A stretch of DNA of 64,000 bases from Candidatus Methanohalarchaeum thermophilum (GTDB taxonomy: Archaea > Halobacteriota > Methanonatronarchaeia > Methanonatronarchaeales > Methanonatronarchaeaceae): positions 358,091 through 422,090 of the forward strand of contig MSDW01000002.1 in the NCBI GenBank assembly GCA_001914405.1, in the 5' to 3' direction. Made by a program: the position numbers and the translations under genes. A model generated the notes under the pieces. It was not told the DNA's origin. It ran no database searches and was given only the letters and a program-made list of their open reading frames with translations. Below, piece by piece: positions 61,481-64,000 of the stretch; position 1 is the first letter of the stretch; each line of letters opens with the position of its first letter.

Positions 61481-62782
61481 ATGACTGAAAAAGGATGTTG
61501 TTTCGAAAAATTCTGTTATAGTTGTGATAGACCGGGTTGGGAGGGGTCGAGTGATGGATTATGTAAGGTCCATGACCCTAATAATCCCTTAGGTCCAGAT
61601 GAAATGATTGAGGAGGTCCAGGAAAAGGTTGATGAAGGGGATCAGGAGTTTATTGGCTGGAGATTTCCAGAGGAAACTCATTTTAAGGACATAGAGTTTG
61701 AGGATGCTGACTTCAGGGACACGGTATGGGAAGGAATGGCTATATTTGAGGACACAACATTCAATGGAACCACGAAGTTTAATAGAGCTAGATTCGAGGG
61801 AATCACCGATTTCAACTCAGACTTCAATGGAACAACAGAGTTCAACTCAACCACATTTAAAAAAGCCGCAACATTCGATGGAGAACTAGGTGGACAACTA
61901 TTTTTCTACAGAACCACCTTTGAAGACGCTGCACTATTCGAAAACTGCATATTCAACTGCGATACCCTTAGCTTCAGAGAAACCTCATTCAAAAAATATA
62001 CATCCTTCCGTGAAGCCACATTCCTGGGAAACAAAGCCGAATTCATCGACATAGACTTCAACGACCTAGAACTAAACTTCAAAAAAACAATATTCAAAAA
62101 CAATGAAACCGTCTTCAACTGGAAAAAAAACCCAAAAAAAGGCATATACTTCCAATTCTCAGTCACCAAAAACCTAGAATTTAGAGATATAAACCTATCA
62201 GACAAAATCTACTTACACAACGCCAAGGACTTCGAAAAAGCATACATCAAAAACTCAAAATGGGAAACAGACAAAAAAGGACCAATCATCCAAGAAGAAA
62301 AAGACAACAAACTAAAAAAAGCCGAAGACAGTTACAGACAAATAAAAAAAAGCTTAAACTCCGAAGGCCTATATAACGAAGCAGGAGAATTCTACTACAA
62401 AGAAATGCTAATGAAGAAAAAACAATACCTAAAACAAAAAAACCCAAAAGCAATCCTATACTACACCTACGAATACCTAGCCGGATACGGAGAAAAAATA
62501 ACCCGCGTAATCCTAACCTGGATAGCAAACATAACCATATTCGCCCTAATATACCTAACAACAATCCAACTAAACATAAAAACACTATCAACAACAAAAC
62601 AAGAACTAATCCCCCTACTAAAAGAAACAATATACTTCAGCGCCGTAACATTCTCAACCCTAGGATACGGAGACATAAACCCAATAGGAATAGGAAGATA
62701 CATAGCATCAATAGAAGCACTAACAGGCGGAGCACTAATGGCCCTATTCGTACTAGTCCTCGGACGAAAATTCCTACGATAA
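61481..62782 (+). CDS. pentapeptide-repeat protein fused to a two-TM K+ channel
   Basis: 433 residues. Residues 1-30 hold a cysteine cluster (GCCFEKFCYSCDRPGW ... LCKVH), probably a zinc site. About 60-240 is a run of five-residue repeats with Phe/Ala pillars (HFKDIEFEDADFRDTVWEGM; TTFNGTTKFNRARFEGIT), forming a right-handed beta-helix. About 255-340 is helical and charged. The C-terminus (about 345-433) is an ion-channel domain: one helix (ILTWIANITIFALIYL), pore helix and selectivity filter VTFSTLGYGDINPIG, and a last helix ending at LVLGRKFLR. TLGYGD predicts K+ selectivity. The cytoplasmic repeat domain probably regulates gating. Confidence 0.85.
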   Translation: MTEKGCCFEKFCYSCDRPGWEGSSDGLCKVHDPNNPLGPDEMIEEVQEKVDEGDQEFIGWRFPEETHFKDIEFEDADFRDTVWEGMAIFEDTTFNGTTKFNRARFEGITDFNSDFNGTTEFNSTTFKKAATFDGELGGQLFFYRTTFEDAALFENCIFNCDTLSFRETSFKKYTSFREATFLGNKAEFIDIDFNDLELNFKKTIFKNNETVFNWKKNPKKGIYFQFSVTKNLEFRDINLSDKIYLHNAKDFEKAYIKNSKWETDKKGPIIQEEKDNKLKKAEDSYRQIKKSLNSEGLYNEAGEFYYKEMLMKKKQYLKQKNPKAILYYTYEYLAGYGEKITRVILTWIANITIFALIYLTTIQLNIKTLSTTKQELIPLLKETIYFSAVTFSTLGYGDINPIGIGRYIASIEALTGGALMALFVLVLGRKFLR

Positions 62783-63154
62783 AACCCACACCAACCTAAA
62801 AGGAACAACCCCCAGCATTTCACAGGTCCCCCCAACACTATCCAGTTTGTTCTATTGACACTCAAGTCAACGATAGTGGCTCCGACCACGGCCATAATAC
62901 CTTTTAATAACAGAAAAAGACCTTTTTCTCCGTCCAAAAAGATCCTATTTTCTATTCATTCTAACGTCCTCAAATAGTTTAGAAGAACTCGAAAACTTGC
63001 CCGACATCCTGAATCCGTTTTGTATGCAATATATCTTTGTAACAGCATATAAGACCTCCCTCATTCATCACCCACCTACCCTCTAATTAGGAAAGCGACT
63101 TCTTGAGAGTATAATTAAAAAGCTTTAAATAAGATCTTTGAATATTAATTTTTA
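62783..63154. other. intergenic region with one IS605 left-end hairpin
   Basis: 62783-63060 shows no convincing gene; a minus-strand peptide NRTNWIVLGGPVKCWG near 62820-62870 is protein-like but cut by stops. 63062-63105 is a left-end hairpin. 63124-63131 (TTTAAATA) is the TATA box of the next gene. Confidence 0.4.
63062..63105 (-). repeat. solo IS605 left-end hairpin
   Basis: CATTCATCACCCACCTACCC, then TCTAATTAGGAAAGCGACTT and CTTGAGAG: the left-end pattern without a recognisable right-end half. Confidence 0.6.
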
Positions 63155-63553
63155 ATGAAAGAGAACCGAGGACCAAGGAAGGGGAATCGAGGAGCAAGAA
63201 CCCAGTTAGGATTAGATGAAAATATTGAAGCAGCCCTATCTTACTTACTAGGTTTCATAACGGGAATAATCTTGTATCTATTAGAACCCGAAAACAGGTT
63301 CATAAGATTCCACGCACTCCAAAGCACTATACTATTCGGAGCAATATTCATACTAGACAGAATAATAGCAATAACAATCACAATATCCATGTCACTACCA
63401 AGAAGACTAATAATAATACAACTACTAGGCCTAATATCAACACTAATCCTAATAGCAACAATAATACTATGGATAATCCTAATATATCAAGCATACCAAG
63501 GAAAAAAATACAAACTACCATACATAGGAGAAATCGCAGAAAAACACAAATAA
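63155..63553 (+). CDS. DUF4870-type membrane protein
   Basis: 132 residues. A basic, Gly/Arg-rich start (KENRGPRKGNRGARTQLGLD), then ALSYLLGFITGIILYLLEPE, NRFIRFHALQSTILFGAIFI, a third helix (LLGLISTLILIATIILWIIL) and YQAYQGKKYKLPYIGEIAEK. The F-x-R-F-H-A-x-Q-S motif and closing Y-x-P-x-I-G-E are the DUF4870/Tic20-like signature. Function unknown. TTTAAATA at 63124-63131 puts the transcript start at or near the ATG (leaderless). Confidence 0.85.
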   Translation: MKENRGPRKGNRGARTQLGLDENIEAALSYLLGFITGIILYLLEPENRFIRFHALQSTILFGAIFILDRIIAITITISMSLPRRLIIIQLLGLISTLILIATIILWIILIYQAYQGKKYKLPYIGEIAEKHK

Positions 63554-63554
63554 A

Positions 63555-64000
63555 CTACCTCCACCCTACTAGCTTACCGCTCGTAGAGAGAAAACTTCAG
63601 GATAAAACTGAAACTCAAAAAGTTTCCTTATTCCCTCTAGCTATCCACACCACCATTACACCTACATTAAATTCGGGCTTACCCTTCCGCACAATAATTA
63701 AAGCAGCATTAACATCAACATTAATCAAAGCACCATCACTTGCCTCAAAAAGACCTCTTGAAACTCTTCTACCTTTGTAATCCTCATATTCCTTTATTTA
63801 TTCTTGATCTAGTGCACTACACTTAGTCATATAACTTTCTTCGACTAATTCAAAGTTTTATTCCATATTACTCTAACTTGTGTTTCAGTATACTGTAATA
63901 TAAGATTCATACCTTCCAGGCCTATCACTTTACTTAAAACTAGTTAATAAAACATAAGAGATATTACTAATAGATTTCCCGTCATCAGACACCGAACTAC
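63555..64000 (-). pseudogene. tnpB: third tnpB, zinc-finger-less subfamily, decayed and cut by the window edge
   Basis: Minus-strand reading from 63900 to 63610 gives FELVEESYMTKCSALDQE, a stop, [40 protein letters not shown] and [19 protein letters not shown], then a stop. This parallels the C-terminus of the 14453-15751 TnpB residue by residue ([39 protein letters not shown]). An upstream piece ILKHKLE-stop-YGIKL near 63915-63880 is in another frame. At least one in-frame stop and one frameshift; the N-terminus lies beyond 64000. The stretch 63555-63610 would be its omegaRNA tail. Confidence 0.75.

Noticed and set aside
62467..62937. 156-codon minus-strand ORF overlapping the channel gene end
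   Set aside because: Its C-terminal two-thirds mirror the channel codons; only a short stretch near 62820-62870 looks protein-like and has no start or domain.

Overview
The window is a strongly AT-rich stretch of archaeal chromosome. Archaeal traits include TATA/BRE promoters with several leaderless or nearly leaderless genes, an XPB-Bax1 repair pair, a CheF taxis adaptor, an archaeal type IV pilin and an FmdE-domain protein. FmdE, corrinoid-uptake genes and protein families otherwise familiar from haloarchaea (TspO, a DUF5828-like protein, a small two-TM protein, PLDc_N/SHOCT) suggest a halophile-related euryarchaeon, possibly of the methanogen-haloarchaeon border lineages (for example Methanonatronarchaeia). 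That placement is inference. No rRNA, tRNA or CRISPR array was recognised.

Layout. 1-1.5 kb: IS200/IS605-type element with a frameshifted tnpB. 1.6-5.5 kb: coiled-coil protein, KhtT/KhtU K+/H+ antiporter, glutamine synthetase. 5.9-9.8 kb: ribbon-helix-helix regulator divergent from an ECF S component, then EcfAA' and EcfT. 10-14.2 kb: PfkB kinase, Fe-S aldo/keto reductase, TspO, lipoprotein. 14.36-15.84 kb: second IS605-type element, then a broken THEP1 NTPase. 16.7-19.6 kb: methyltransferase and a YdbS/YdbT-like membrane pair. 19.6-21.6 kb: graveyard of internally deleted IS605 elements. 21.7-28.1 kb: PAS histidine kinase, ArsS radical SAM protein, XPB-Bax1. 28.3-34 kb: NSS Na+ symporter with a 33-residue MetS subunit, BtuD-BtuC-BtuF. 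34.4-37.2 kb: chemoreceptor with an in-frame stop. 37.9-43.8 kb: dipeptide/nickel-type ABC operon. 44-48.5 kb: ManC-like enzyme, wrecked cheF, pilin operon, frameshifted LAGLIDADG-like gene. 48.9-52.8 kb: phosphodiesterase, homoserine kinase, Hsp20, P-loop ATPase. 53-57.2 kb: three more IS remnants around a TrmO-FmdE fusion and a flippase-like protein. 57.3-64 kb: CopB-type ATPase, a run of small promoter-proximal genes, a pentapeptide-repeat K+ channel, a DUF4870 protein and a third tnpB pseudogene at the edge.

The main hidden structure is a family of IS605-derived sequences. Two different tnpB subfamilies share the same terminal hairpins. About a dozen ~60-bp miniature elements join a left-end half and a right-end half around one hairpin. 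Five ~350-480-bp internally deleted copies keep only the tnpB 3' end (the region that would encode omegaRNA) plus both ends, and three of them show compensatory stem changes. A second pattern is compositional: coding strands are T/G-rich at their 5' ends and A/C-rich at their 3' ends, in genes on both strands. Decay is also visible: both taxis genes are broken, and three genes are frameshifted at A9 runs.
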